NCBI GenBank assembly: GCA_043228905.1
Contig: JBHGNT010000011.1
Location: 10,602,001-10,666,000, forward strand
Direction of reading: 5' to 3'
DNA length: 64,000 nucleotides
From: Azolla caroliniana
Lineage: Eukaryota > Polypodiophyta
Every line of letters begins with the position of its first letter. The first letter of the stretch is position 1. The position numbers and the translations under genes are program-made. Positions 11,575-23,210 of this stretch are shown one piece after another. The notes beneath the pieces are model-generated. The model saw only the letters and a list, made by a program, of their open reading frames with translations. It did not search any database and was not told where the DNA came from.

Positions 11575-14500
11575 ATGGCGTGGAACGTTCTGGTTCATAA
11601 CAGCGTTGTGCAGCTCCAAGATCCCGGCCCCCCTCCTTCTTTCCTACGGTCTCAGCCGCCAGGTTCACTCCGAGATGCCCCTCAAATTTTCTTTATTTCT
11701 CAAATGCCCAAGCTTTTGTTACTTCTCTGAACGGGTTTTGGGTTTCCTTTGACACATCATGAACGTAAGAGAAAATAACGTCAGATTCGTAGGAACTTAG
11801 TTCAACATTCTTTGCGTTTTTCTAGACATAGGTATCTAAATGTCTCTGTGATATTTTTTGTATGTTTCAATCACGGAGTTCGGAAATGTTTTCTTTACTA
11901 ATCAGCAGAGTTCCCTCTTCATGCGTTAAATTGACAGGAGTGTAAAGAGAATTACTGCACAATATTGAGAGGAATTCAAGAGAATATACCACAAAATCCT
12001 ATAGAGGAGTAGGAGACGTGCCACAAATGTATAGGACTGTCTTAACGCTTGCTTAGATTGATAAATATGAATTCTTGATGGATTCCATTGTGCTGAACAG
12101 TAATGTTAAAGACAATGACAAACCTGGTTCTATCAGTTTCTCATGTACTTTCATTCTTTTTATCTTTAGAGGATATATATTTCGTGGTTATTCTGACACC
12201 ATAGCTGGTGATGTTTTGCTTCATGTTTCCTGAATGCAGCAATAAATTTTGTCATATATTTTTGGAAAAAAAATAAAAAAAATAAAATTTGTCATATGAA
12301 ATGCAGTACCCATACCCATACTCTAGGATACTGGTATAATTAAGCGATGCTCTTATAAACCTGATGGTGCACAAAGGCATTAGATCGAATCATCGTGGAG
12401 ATCATGGAAATTGATCCTCTTGCTTGCTACCATGATCCATGATGAGCAACTAATCTTTTGAATAATCTATTACACCATTTAAAAGCCTTGACAAACCCTT
12501 TTGTGGTTCTACTTAGGTATTGGCCGGGTTTGGTTTCTTGGCCTTGAAGCAAAATGATACCAAACCAAACCATTTATACATGACAAAAACCAAATCAAAC
12601 TATTCAAGAAAAAGGTGAAACCAAAGAGTTTAAAGAAAAGTTGAGACCAAACTGAACCATATAATCACATCTAAGCCAAACCATTTAAGTCAAGTTAATT
12701 AAACCATTAAACAAAAAAGATACCATTGAATTAAAAAACAATTTAAGTTTAAATAATTAGATCATTAAAAAAACCATTAATTAAACTGTCAAACTATTAG
12801 GGAAACAAAAAACCAGTAGACCATTTACCTGAGCCACTCAAACTGAAAACTGATAAACCATTAAACTTATAAACAGATAAACCCCAGTTTTGGAACCAAA
12901 CCAAATTGAAACCAAACCAAATTGAACCAAACTATTTAGTGATATTTGAAACAAAATGAAACTGTTTAATTATATTCAAACCAATAAACCGTTAAGCCAT
13001 GGCTTAATGGTTTGGTCTGGTTGAGACGATAAACCATTTAGCCAAATCAGGGCCTGTAGCTAATTCTACTCTAAGCATTACCTCGTCTGCATTCCTTAGA
13101 GGATGGGCTACTATGTCCCCTTTCCTGGGTATAAAAGCTCGCGAATAAATATGGAATATTAGAAAGAGTGGACATCCTTGTTTTAACTGAGTTCATTAAT
13201 ATTTCCTCATGGTGCAGGTGTCTATACAACAACAAGAACTACAAACAACACATCTTGTTTACTTCTGTGGGAAAGACATGTTGAACGATTGGCTCAGTCA
13301 ATTAGATTGATGTCAGAAACAGTTCCTGACATGTTTCCACGGAACCAGATTAAGATTCCTCAGTTTGACAAATATCTGAAATCTATAATAGAGCCTTCTT
13401 TGAGCAAAGGATTGCAAAGAGCATTTGAAATAAGAACCTCCATGGATGAATTGACAGTAATGACATTCATTACGGGTTTGACAACAGATCTTGCAACCAA
13501 TACACGCAATGACGTAAGGTCTTTGCGCAAATTTGACTTTGTGAATGATGAATTGGGCCTATATCATTATTACTTCATGTTTGATTTGTGTGCGCCCGTG
13601 TTGTTAAAGGTCATTTGAATCCTTGATATCATACAAATGATTCTGAACTTTTAGTTTAAAGGAGTTGTTTGAAGAACTCTTTTGTGGATTGTGCATAGGG
13701 TTTATAGAAATAGATCCATGCATATCAAAGTATTTCTTTATACACAGATCAAAATTATCTTGCAATAATAAATCTGCATAGAACTGATGCTATAGTGGTG
13801 TGAAGGAATCCATTCTATGCTTGTGAACTATTCCGAGTATGATGCCAAATCATACTATGAACAATGTACATGAACCACTTGAGCGTGCTGCTTAAAGTTG
13901 TTTACTTTTTGAGTGTTTTTCTCTAAGAATTATCCTGATATTAGCGAAACAAAAATTGGTCTTCTCTGACAACTAGTGAAGGTCGATAGTATCTTGGCAT
14001 ATATGCTAGCATGGACTTTGGGAAGAAAAGCATCTGGAAAACATGGCTAATGAGAAGAGGGTAAATGTGCATGTAGAACTAGTGAAAACAGTATCATTTT
14101 ATATTTTTAATATGAATGACCAGAAGAGATTTTGCATGTCTGTTTTTGTCATTTCCAATATTTCTGTTCTTTAAACTATTTCATTGTGCTTATAGAGGTA
14201 CTGCATATATGTTGCAGGAATATGGAGGGTTTGAGGTTTATGTGCATGTCTCTAGATGTAAATCCGTGTGTCCAGAAACTGTTGGTCACTTGGCTATCAT
14301 GGGTCCTGGACGAATGGTTCCGAATGTGAAACATTCAGAATGGGTAAAGTAAGTAAAAAAAACAACTATGTTCTTTTGAAAGCCAATTTACTTGATTGGG
14401 TGTGTAGCTTTTGAGTGTATGATATCAATATATTCTTCAGGACTCGTAAGGTACTTGAGATGTTACAACCAAAAGATGCTACGGAGACTCTCTTATCGAA

Positions 14501-15757
14501 TGATGGCGATTCTGTTCTAGAGGGCTTGACCACAAACTTCTTTGTAGTACTTCCAAGTGTACGCAATTTTTGGGCTATATACCAATTCATATTGTACCTA
14601 TTTCATTTCATTTCTTTGTGTATGTGTATCCAATATCAATATTATTTGTTCTTAGTGAGAAACTCTCTCTGAACCGAGACTCTCGATTATTTCAGAAGGA
14701 AGACATTGTTACTGACAGAAAGGGCACAGTTAATGAGAAGACGTGGGAGAATATAATATTGCAGACAGCTCCTCTGGAAGGAGTTTTACCCGGGGTCATC
14801 CGAAAGCTCATTTTAGAGTAATTCACGTGGATCAAGATTTTGTCACTTTTGTATTCAGTAGATTTTCGACTTAGTCAAGAAAGAGTAATGTGCATGCATA
14901 TTCTTTCATTCATTCATGTCATCTAAGGAGTGTTGATCAAATGTTCTGGGTACGATTCGTTTTTAGAATTTGTGAAGAGCAAGGAATCATGTATAAAGAA
15001 GCTGCGCCATCATGGAAAGATCGTTGCTCCTGGCTGGAAGCATTTACTTCGAGTAGGAATTAAGATTCTAAAGATAGAAATCTTCATTATTAAAAAAATT
15101 ATTTCTTTAATGCGAGTTTATAATTCGATGAAACATACACATATACATATATTGGAACAGATGGTGTTCGCTTGATCCAACCAGTTGGTTCTATTCGATG
15201 TCCCATTCCTTGGAATTTAACAACAAACCCGCAGGATTGGAAGGATAAATCATGGGAATATCTGGAGTTTGAGGTATTTATATACAGTTTTCTTTCAATT
15301 ATTCCATGATTTTGTCTTTTGTATCTTTTGTATGCGTGTATATAGTTTCTCCTATGGAGTAATTACATAGCTCATTTTTTTGCAAATGCTTTGGCATGTC
15401 TGGTGGCCTAATAATTAAGTCTTAATGAAAAAGCATTAAAAGACATAGGATCGAAAAGTAAATGACCCAAGTTAAGCCAGTACGTGGTTTTTTTTATTGG
15501 GGGTGTTTTCTTCATCTCTTCGGTAAAATTTCTCTTGCTTTTTTCACAGGCACCACCTGGGAACCTTACGCAGTTTCTCCAGGCATGTACCATACATTTC
15601 TATTTGTGAATGATGTTTTGAATAGAAATATATGAAGATGTGTATGTTGACCCTCTGTTTTATGTTTTCCGTTTTATTGTTATTTATCCAGGAACATATC
15701 CGAAAGAAAGAGAGGATCCATAGTGTTCTAGTTGAGTCCTTGTTTGGATCGTCGTAA
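11575..15757 (+). CDS. Class IV aminotransferase-like PLP protein (plant D-amino-acid-transaminase-like group), 9 exons
   Basis: Exons, by splice-site logic and frame: 11575-11662, 13218-13609, 14218-14348, 14441-14558, 14696-14817, 14928-15052, 15161-15273, 15550-15582, 15692-15757; total 1188 nt, 395 aa, all joins in frame. Introns 1-7 are GT-AG; intron 8 (15583-15691) is GC-AG. The order of blocks matches the plant D-amino-acid-aminotransferase-like proteins of PLP fold type IV: YTTTRT and LLWERH near the N-terminus, the segment with the likely Schiff-base Lys (VKHSEW, K198), LLSNDGD, the EG..TNFF signature (231-238), LQTAPLEGVLPGVIR, a PSW block, and a C-terminal PPGNLTQFLQ block. The family transfers amino groups or cleaves amino-containing substrates with PLP; the plant subgroup's substrate is uncertain. 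No clear transit peptide. Intron 1 (1555 nt) holds no recognised element. No disabling change was seen, so it is probably a working gene. Confidence 0.88.
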
Positions 15758-16596
15758 CCCAATTATTTTCCAATGTTCCTCTTCTTCACACAATGTGTAG
15801 ACAAGGTTATAAAAGGACCTAAATTTTAGGTCATAGACTTGTATCTTAGTACAAAATATTTCTAATTAGATGGTCACTTGATCAGTCATTCCATTTCTTA
15901 AGCGCATGAACGTAAATGAGTTGTGGATCCTGGAATATAGGTATAAATTATATGTATACCTCATAAAATATACTTGCATATTTGCTGTCTTCAAGGGTTC
16001 AAGAAGGAAGTTGTATTTGATTATTTTGATTCTTTCTCCCTTTTCCCTTGAAATTTGCATTTCTGGATAATGACCTTGATATTTCCATTTACTATTGAAA
16101 TTTGTCCCATGTATCCCATCAAATACTAAAATGGAGTCATTGATGGCACATCTTCTACAAGCTTGATCTACAGTGTGCATTGGTAGGGCCCCACAACTTA
16201 CACCACATCACAACTTGATCTTGAAAAGAGGGATGATCGTTGGGTGATTGGCCATGTATGCAGTGGCATTTGCATCCTCTACCATCAATCATGTGTATGC
16301 CCTCGATGTGAAGAGGTGTCCAATAGTGAGATCAAAGCGGCCCTAGAGAGTCGTCGATAACGTGATTCTTTTGTCTTGCCCTAGGGGAAGTTGAAGTGTT
16401 GTCAATTACGGTTGATTTGGGCCATGTGCAGCCATGAGGGATGCAAGAGAAGTGGGTAGCCCTCACTTCAGTCCACAGGAGAACGATGAATGTAATGTGA
16501 AAAGATTAACCCTGTGGTATCCACCATGCGGCCTGTTTGGAGATGTCAGGGCATTGGTAGATGGCCTCACTAATCACGTTGATGAGGAGCATCACC
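15758..16596. other. Intergenic DNA downstream of the aminotransferase gene
   Basis: It includes the expected 3' UTR. No second gene was recognised. The part from about 16200 onward has a different, less AT-rich texture and leads straight into a gypsy gag relic, so it may be the leader or LTR of that relic. Confidence 0.35.
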
Positions 16597-16905
16597 GGAG
16601 TTAGAGTTCCTCACAGCTAAATTTGTAGCACTAGAGCAAGAGAATCAGCGACTTCTTGGGGACTTTGCAACAACTGAGTGTTGAGAAGCAACAACATGAG
16701 GCCTGAAAGCCCTCCATAAATGGAACCATAGATTTGTCTCCGTGTGAAACTTGATGCGGTACTCAAATTTGAGGAGTGAATGAGTGTCGAGAAGCATGCT
16801 TGGTTTGCCCTGCAATGTTCTAGTATAAGAGAACCATCAGCACTCTTGTCGAGTTTGCGATATTGGCTCCATTACCGTGGAATAAAGGCAGCATTTGGTG
16901 AGCTT
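16597..16905 (+). pseudogene. Fragment of gypsy gag (A/B lineage)
   Basis: Plus-strand translation gives a KFVALEQENQRLLGDF block at about 16615-16670, almost the same as the start of the A-element gag (KFLALEQENQRLLGDL). A later, frame-shifted block (about 16846-16890) resembles the STYAVDFRLLASDIPW region. The middle of gag is missing and stops are present. No pol follows. Confidence 0.7.
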
Positions 16906-18239
16906 CCTGTAACAAGAATGCACACATGTGCCTTTATTACGTAAGCTGATTTTCGACTATTATAATGATTGATTATGATTAGTAGTATTGATTCTTTCAT
17001 TTTTGTGCCAGTCATTCATCGAGATGATGACGTTATAGTTTATCAATGAAGTCAGATTGACGAATCAGGGGATATATCTGTGATGTACTACTGCTGGCTT
17101 TCTTTCTTTCTTCGCCCTCTCTCCTGCCCTGATTTGAAGATATATGGATGGGGGATTGTGTATCGATCTATCTATATGGTTTCTAGTCACAAATTTATAG
17201 GTATTTCTCTTGAGGAATCCATGGCACTTCATTAGCTGACAACTTTAGACTTGTTTCTTCGCCATATTGACCTGTTCTCGCAACTTTATTTTGAATACTT
17301 TCAGTCTTTGGAGAAGTAGACTAGTATTTCCATTGAAGGAGACCTCTCCAAACATCGTAATAGCCATGAACGCTGTAGATCAATGCCTCAGAAATACGTT
17401 CTGTTGTTTTGTGTGAGTTCCAGTGTTCTTTTGTCTGTATCTGGCCGATAAACAGGGATTTGAATTTTGAACATTTGAAAGAAGCACAGATGATCCGAAC
17501 AATACTGAATAACTATGAAATTTCCATAAAAAAATTTGGTCTACATAAAAAGTCTGAGAATAATAATCACTGGTCATCGTAAGAATCGATGGCAGTCTGA
17601 GAGTCTAAAAAAACACACTCCTTTGACTGGGCTATTACAATTACTGCAGAAATCAACATAATATAGATCATCCATCCTCAAGCTGGACATCTTCAGCGTT
17701 CTCATCTGTTACATACATCAAAATATAGTGCTGAACAGTATTTGGTTCCCATGAAAAAAGAAAGGCCATTTCCATTTATGCCGGACAAATCAAAATTTTC
17801 AGAAAGATCATTGGAAGCAGCTATGTGTGTGTGTGTGTGTGAAAGAAAAATTATCAGTGCTTGTTGTATTTTACATTCAAGGGCTTTATGTGTGATATTG
17901 TGTACATACACATAATACATTTGCACATAAATCATGTTTATCGTGGATTTGTACGAGTGAGCGTTTTTGGATAGGCGTAGGTTTGTGAAGTAGGGATTTT
18001 ACTTGTGAATGGAATTTATTAGTAGAGGAAGGGTATTTTGGGGTATGGAATTTATTAGCAATTGACACGTTCGAACCTTTCGAGGGGCAATGAAGGAAAA
18101 ATGTGAGCTATAATGCGAAAGTAAATTTTTTTGCACTAGGTGCCCTTGCTAAGATAAGTTTAGGTGCATGCTAAAAGGAAAGGAAGTTGGTGCACATTTA
18201 AAGATGCACCATTATTTTTGTTTGGCAGAGGAGCTCCAA
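16906..18239. other. Intergenic DNA, nothing recognised
   Basis: Short spurious frames only. A GT microsatellite lies at about 17823-17842. No RNA gene or mobile element could be supported. Confidence 0.4.
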
Positions 18240-18440
18240 AATGCTATAAAATGAGGAAGAGAGCTCATTTTCAAGAATGGGAAATTTGAGAGAGATGCCC
18301 AAGCTTGGTCATTGAATGGATTGTTGCAAGATATGGAATCACGAGGGCATGTAGGAGACCTACTACGACAAGAGGTCGCGTGGCCATCGATTGTAGACTC
18401 ACAACACCAAAACTTGAGGATAATCTTCTCTCGACACTCT
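18240..18440 (+). repeat. Dispersed repeat, copy 1 of motif 1
   Basis: A TATAAAAT box is followed by a G/A-rich leader and a block of the type CCTACTACGACAAGAGG ... AACTTGAGGAT. Related blocks occur at about 54800-54870 and 57195-57400. The bases in between (18441-18864) show no gene. It resembles the promoter and leader part of an LTR, but the family is not identified. Confidence 0.4.
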
Positions 18441-18864
18441 TATGGCCTCTTTACTTCTTGATCTTAATCACTCATACATTATGTAACAACGTGATCTTAT
18501 TGTAAAAACAGTTATATCTCGATCCCAAGTTTTTAGGTGTTATTGTAAATGGTGTTGATTGTTAGCGCGTACAATTATATTGTTCATGGCTACAAATTCC
18601 TAGATTATATATCAAAACTCATGTAAAAACAAAGTTATAATTTTCACTCCCTTTGAATCGTCATTGATTAAGACTCATACCAGAAAATTTGATCACTTAT
18701 TGTGAATCTACACACTAAATTTCCTCTATTTTAGCAAAATACATATTCTTGATCAACAAATCTAAGTGCTCATTTTGGCCCATAGACACATACACACAGA
18801 TAGCTACATTGGGAAGATTGATCTTAAGCCTCCGGAGGAAGATGGGCACCAATATTTAGTAACA

Positions 18865-18965
18865 ATTACGAGGATTCTAAAATCATCAACTTGATCACTA
18901 AACGTATCTTCCTTGGTTCAAGTCCCAGATGCTTCGGTGCATATTTGAAGCCCTTAACTTCGCAA
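18865..18965 (+). repeat. Dispersed repeat, copy 1 of motif 2
   Basis: A block that includes AAATCATCAACTT, CATCTTCC-like and TGGTTCAAGTCCCAG stretches is matched at about 55545-55640 with many substitutions. The two copies lie on either side of the large nest, in the same orientation, each downstream of a copy of motif 1. No coding content; 18966-19119 is featureless. Confidence 0.45.
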
Positions 18966-19124
18966 TAGTGTGTATAGGGGACGAAAGTGTTTGGAACTGA
19001 TATATTAAGATTCTGATGAAATAAGTGTTGGCCTAACCAGTGTAAACAATAAATAACAAGGATGAGTTGAATCAATCCCAAGAGTTAGCTCAACTAGCAA
19101 ACTGTTGGGATGATAAGTTGTATG

Positions 19125-19679
19125 TGTTATGATTTCCACTCAGACGGAAGTTACAAATAAGCTTAGACACGAACATAAATAAAACAAGTAGCACACAATT
19201 TATGTGGAAAACTCTGATTTCAAGGAAAAACCATGGGAACAAAAATTTCCACTATGAGATAAGATGAAATACAATCACAGAATGATAGAACCTGATTTGG
19301 TATGGTTGTACTTTGAAACCACAATTTCAGCTGAGTGCACCAAACCCTAACTCGTAGGTATCTATCTCTTTCGAAGCCTTCTTAGCTTCTTGATTTGTCT
19401 TTTTCTTTTCTTTCTATTACACTCTTCTTCCTTTGTTTCCTCTCATGCTCAGCTTTTGAGCTATGGCACTCACACAACCATTACTATGTTAGCTCTATAC
19501 ATATATATATATAAATATCGATACATATATATGAATACATATATGTATATATGTATATGTTTGTTCGAACTTCTATTTAGCCGAATCCCATTTCTGCTTT
19601 CTTACCGATTTCGACCATCCGACTCTCAAGTCAGCTTTCCGGCCAACTCCCCCACAAGGAGGGACAACCTTACATAACA
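19125..19679 (-). repeat. LTR of copia G (3' LTR, left side)
   Basis: 555 bp, TGTTATG to TACATAACA in the plus-strand reading. It is about 180 bp shorter than the right LTR; the missing part corresponds to the middle of the right copy (about 54305-54480). A purine tract (rc of AACTCCCCCTTC) adjoins it on the inner side, as expected for the polypurine tract of a minus-strand element. Confidence 0.88.
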
Positions 19680-21292
19680 AACTCCCCCTTCAGTCCTGTA
19701 GGGGGAGAGTAAACCAAACCAGTCTTTTGCCGGCACGCAACAAGTTTTTCCATAGACAAGACTTTAGTGAGCATGTCTGATCCATTTTCGTTAGTATGGA
19801 TCTTCGCTAAGACACTCATTTTCTTCCACTCTCTCTCGCAACCAATGATACCTTCTTTGAATGTGGTTTGTACGAGAGTGCTAGGCAGCATTCTTAGCGA
19901 GATGAATAGCACTCTGATTATCACAGTGAAGTAGGAATGTTTCTTGTTTCATTCCTAGTTCACTTAGGAAATCTCTCATCCAAATCAATTCTTTTCCGGC
20001 TTCCACTGCAGCCATATACTCAGCCACTGTAGTCGACAACGCCACAACCTTTTGCAACCTTGATTGCCATGGCATAGCTCCCCCTGAATAAGTCATCACA
20101 TACCCTGATGTGGATTGGCTGGAATCAACATCACCCGACATATCAGAATCTATGAAACCTTCAAGCATAGGTTTCCCGGAGCCATATCTAAGGCACACTC
20201 AAAGTACCTATGAGGTATTTGAGTATCCATTTTACTGCTGCCCAATGTTCCTTTCCAGGATTACTCATGTAGCGACTAACTGTCCCAACAACAAATGTAA
20301 TGTCAAGCCTCGTGCAGACCATAACATACATTAGGCTCCCAACAGCAGAGGCATATGGCACCCTCCTCATCTCTGCCTTATCTTTCTCAGTTTTCGGACA
20401 TTATCTTCAATTTAACTTACAGTTCACCGACAATGGAGATCCAACAGATTTTGCATTGTGCATGTTAAACCTTTGCAAAACTTTCGTCACATAATTCTCT
20501 TGTGACAGCCATAACATGTTTTTAGTCCTATCTCGAACTATATGCATTCCCATAATCTGTTTTGCTTGTCCTAAGTCTTTCATGGCAAAAGATTTGCTCA
20601 AAGCTTTATTCAAGCTTGCAATCTTTTAGCATTCTGTCCAACAACCAACATATCATCCACATACAACAAAAGAATCAGAAAGTCACCTTCATCATACCTT
20701 TTCACAAATACGCAATGATTGGCTTGTGTTTTGTGGAATCCATGTTCCAACATGAAGGACTCAAATTTCTTATACCATTGTCGTGGCGCTTACTTCAGCC
20801 CATGCAAGCTTTTCCTCAACCTACATACGAGGTTCTCTTTTCCTTTTACCTCAAAGCCCTCCGACTGTTGCATATAGATTTCCTCTTCCAACTCACCATG
20901 CAAGAATGTTGTTTTAACATCCAACTGTTCAATTTCCAAACTCATACTGGTAGCCATACTCAAAACAGTCTGGATGGAGGTCATCTTCACTACTGGAGCA
21001 AAAAATCTCATCAAAATCAACACCCTTTGTTTGTTGGAAACCTTTCACTACAATACGGGCCATATACCTAGGTGTACTTCCATCTTTTGCAGTCTTTAGT
21101 TTGTAGACCCATTTGTTTCTGAGTGCCTTCTTTCCATCAGGCAACTCCATCAGCTCATAGGTGTGGTTCTCATGCAAGGAATCTATTTCCTTGATTTACC
21201 ATTTCTCCTTATATAGATCAGTCATGGCCTCTTCATAGCATTTTGGTTCCTCTTCATCATGCAAGAGAATATATTGACTGGCAGGATACCGA
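19680..21292 (-). pseudogene. Copia G reverse transcriptase and RNase H
   Basis: Minus-strand frames carry a WVYKLK block, KGFQQTKGVDFDEIF, LDVKTTFLHG, LLYVDD (about 20660), KDLGQAKQIMGM, ASAVGSLMY and an RNase H part ending with LHCDNQSAIHLAKN. This is a standard copia RT-RNase H module, which copies element RNA to DNA. It is broken by frameshifts near 19920, 20610 and 21020 and joins the rest of pol only across the gypsy A insertion at 21298. Not functional. Confidence 0.88.
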
Positions 21293-21297
21293 GAGGA

Positions 21298-21583
21298 TGT
21301 CATGATATGGCAAGACTCGAACCCATGACCTTATGCTACATGGGTCGAGCTCTTGTCCATTAGACCATACATTGTAATACGTAGAATATTATTTTCATTT
21401 ATGTTTTATTATAGAAAATTGATGTATATTCCAGATTTCTCTGGAACATTCTAGAAACTTCAGGAGTACTCCTGAGAATACTATAGAAGGAGGCACAAGG
21501 CATTATTTCGAACCAAATCGGTTCAACGCCAGTCTTAAGCCTCCTAGCTACTATTGTATACTCTCTTCACATAATATATATCA

Positions 21584-21620
<37 letters not shown>

Positions 21621-21716
21621 CACTCTTTCCTTCTCTCAAGAGTTCTACATCTCTCTTAGTACTAATCCTCATCTTTTAGTACTAATTCCTTCTCTGTCTT
21701 AGTACTGATCATGACA
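21298..21716 (+). repeat. 5' LTR of gypsy A
   Basis: 419 bp with 6-bp terminal inverted repeats TGTCAT/ATGACA. It contains, in order, antisense tRNA-like box motifs, a heat-shock-element array, a TATA-like box, the predicted RNA start and a CT microsatellite near 21590-21617. Confidence 0.93.
21444..21526 (+). promoter_or_regulatory. LTR promoter of A: HSE array, TATA box, predicted RNA start
   Basis: GAA at 21444, TTC at 21449, GAA at 21454, TTC at 21459 and GAG at 21464 follow the 2-nt-spaced alternation of a heat-shock element. TATAGAAG at 21482 is the TATA box (TATAAAAG in the 3' LTR). AAATCGGTTCAA at 21515-21526, 33 bp after the TATA start, is the predicted 5' end of the transcript. The function is inferred from the sequence pattern. 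Confidence 0.65.
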
Positions 21717-21718
21717 GT

Positions 21719-21730
21719 TTGAACCAATTT
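21719..21730 (+). promoter_or_regulatory. Putative self-priming primer-binding site of A
   Basis: TTGAACCAATTT begins 2 nt after the 5' LTR and is complementary at 11 of 12 positions to AAATCGGTTCAA at the predicted RNA start (21515-21526). No TGG-initiated tRNA-complementary site is present at this place. See the finding on self-priming. Confidence 0.6.
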
Positions 21731-21788
21731 CCCCTCTTTTGTCTCCCTCCCTTCATACTAATCTCTTATTCCTCTTTCCTCTCATCCC

Positions 21789-22939
21789 ATGGCCACTGTT
21801 AGCGCTCAAGAATATCAATATGTTTTCTCGGAGTTGCAATGCTTGAAAGAGAAGTTCCTTGCTTTGGAACAAGAAAATCAACGGTTGTTGGGGGATCTTC
21901 AACAAATCTCCTTAGAAAAGCAACAAACGCAACAACAACATGGGGAACTTGCGTTACGCGTGCAACAACTCGAAGCAACCATCGTAGCGATGCAACCACA
22001 AAGACCTGGAACACAAGGGATTCATAAAGAACCCAAGATCGGCCTTCCCATGAAATTTGATGGAACACGATCACAGTTTAGAGGGTTCCTTAATCAGGTA
22101 CGACTAGTTATTCAAATGCATCCTTCCCGATATCCCACTGATGCATCACGAGTGGGTTTAATAGGCACGTTGTTAAGTGGCTCAACGTTGGCATGGTTCA
22201 CTCCTTTGTTAGAAAAAGAATCTCCATTACTAAACAATTTTGAAGAGTTTATAAGTGAGTTTAAAGCCTATTTTGGAGATACTGATAGCATAAGGACAAC
22301 AATCAACAAAATCCGACGACTACGTCAAGGCGGTCGTCCAGCCTCCACATACGCTGTAGATTTTCGTCTACTCGCCTCCGATATCCCCTGGGATGATCAA
22401 GCGTTAATGGAGCAATTTTGTTATGTTCTACGTAACGATGTCAAAGATTTACTCTTGACCTTTCCCGAAGAACCAAATTCATTAACAGAAGCAATTAGTC
22501 GTGCAGTGAGATGCGACAATCGCCTCTTCGAACGGCGTTCGGAACGTCAATTCCAGATGCCAAGGGCAAGATCTGAGCCTACCTATGCCTCAGTGGTAGC
22601 GAAACCTTTTCCGAGGGAGTCATATAATGTGCCTCTAATAAGTACTCCAACTCTGATGGAAATTGACACTACACGTCGTCGTGGACCGCTATTGGAAGAA
22701 GAAAAGCAATGACGCCGAGCAAACCGACTATGTCTTTATTGGGTGGACCAGGGCATATTGCGGTAAATTTACCCCATAGGCCAAGAAGGCAGGTAAACCA
22801 AATAGTTGCTAGTTTTGATTGTACTAAACCTGAGTCTATTTCAGTAGGGATATCTGATAGTCCTAATAGTACTAATAGCCCAAATCTAGCGAACAAATTT
22901 GACGTCCTTAGTCAGTTAGAAGAAGAGTTAAACGACTAA
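21789..22939 (+). pseudogene. gag of gypsy A, interrupted
   Basis: Starts at ATG 21789. A predicted coiled coil (residues about 10-65, with LEQENQRLLGDL) precedes a capsid-like region (VIQMH, YPTDASRVG, SDIPWDDQALMEQF, DLLLTFPEE). A TGA stop at 22710-22712 stands where element B has a CGT Arg codon in an EEKQRRRAN stretch, and a 1-nt frameshift follows. The zinc knuckle is degenerate: CLYW replaces CLYC and the last Cys is lost, whereas B keeps CX2CX4HX4C. The last part is at 22745-22939 in another frame. It would form the particle and bind RNA; here it is broken. Confidence 0.85.
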
Positions 22940-23210
22940 GTCCAACCAAAATAGGAGCCATTTGGTTGGACAACCCTAGATCTGTGCAGCCCATTAGTGG
23001 TTCTATTCCCTCTAATCAAGTTAGCAATGTGTTCATAGCCCAAGTAATAGTTAGTACTAAAAGTACCCCTCCAGTACATGTCTTAGCACTTCTAGATTCC
23101 AGAGCTAATTCTTGCTTCATGGATAGGAACTTTGACCAAGCTCATCAGATATCAGTCAGAAAACTCTCATGTCCAACCTCTGTAGTAGTCATTGATGGTC
23201 GTCCCATTGC
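22940..23210 (+). pseudogene. gypsy A protease, N-terminal part
   Basis: The frame reads into a retropepsin-like domain. The catalytic triplet, normally DTG or DSG, reads DSR in an ALLDSRANSCFMDR stretch, so the active site is damaged. The frame is cut after the GRPIA block by the insertion of gypsy B at 23211; the second half resumes at 28902. Confidence 0.85.

Noticed and set aside
11264-11730. Frames coding poly-Glu, poly-Leu, poly-Ser or His/Thr-Pro runs
   Set aside because: They are translations of the microsatellite cluster. Only the short stretch from 11575 is coding, as exon 1 of the aminotransferase.
21313-21367. A true tRNA gene in the gypsy LTRs
   Set aside because: Box motifs are present, but acceptor and anticodon stems do not pair properly in either A or B.
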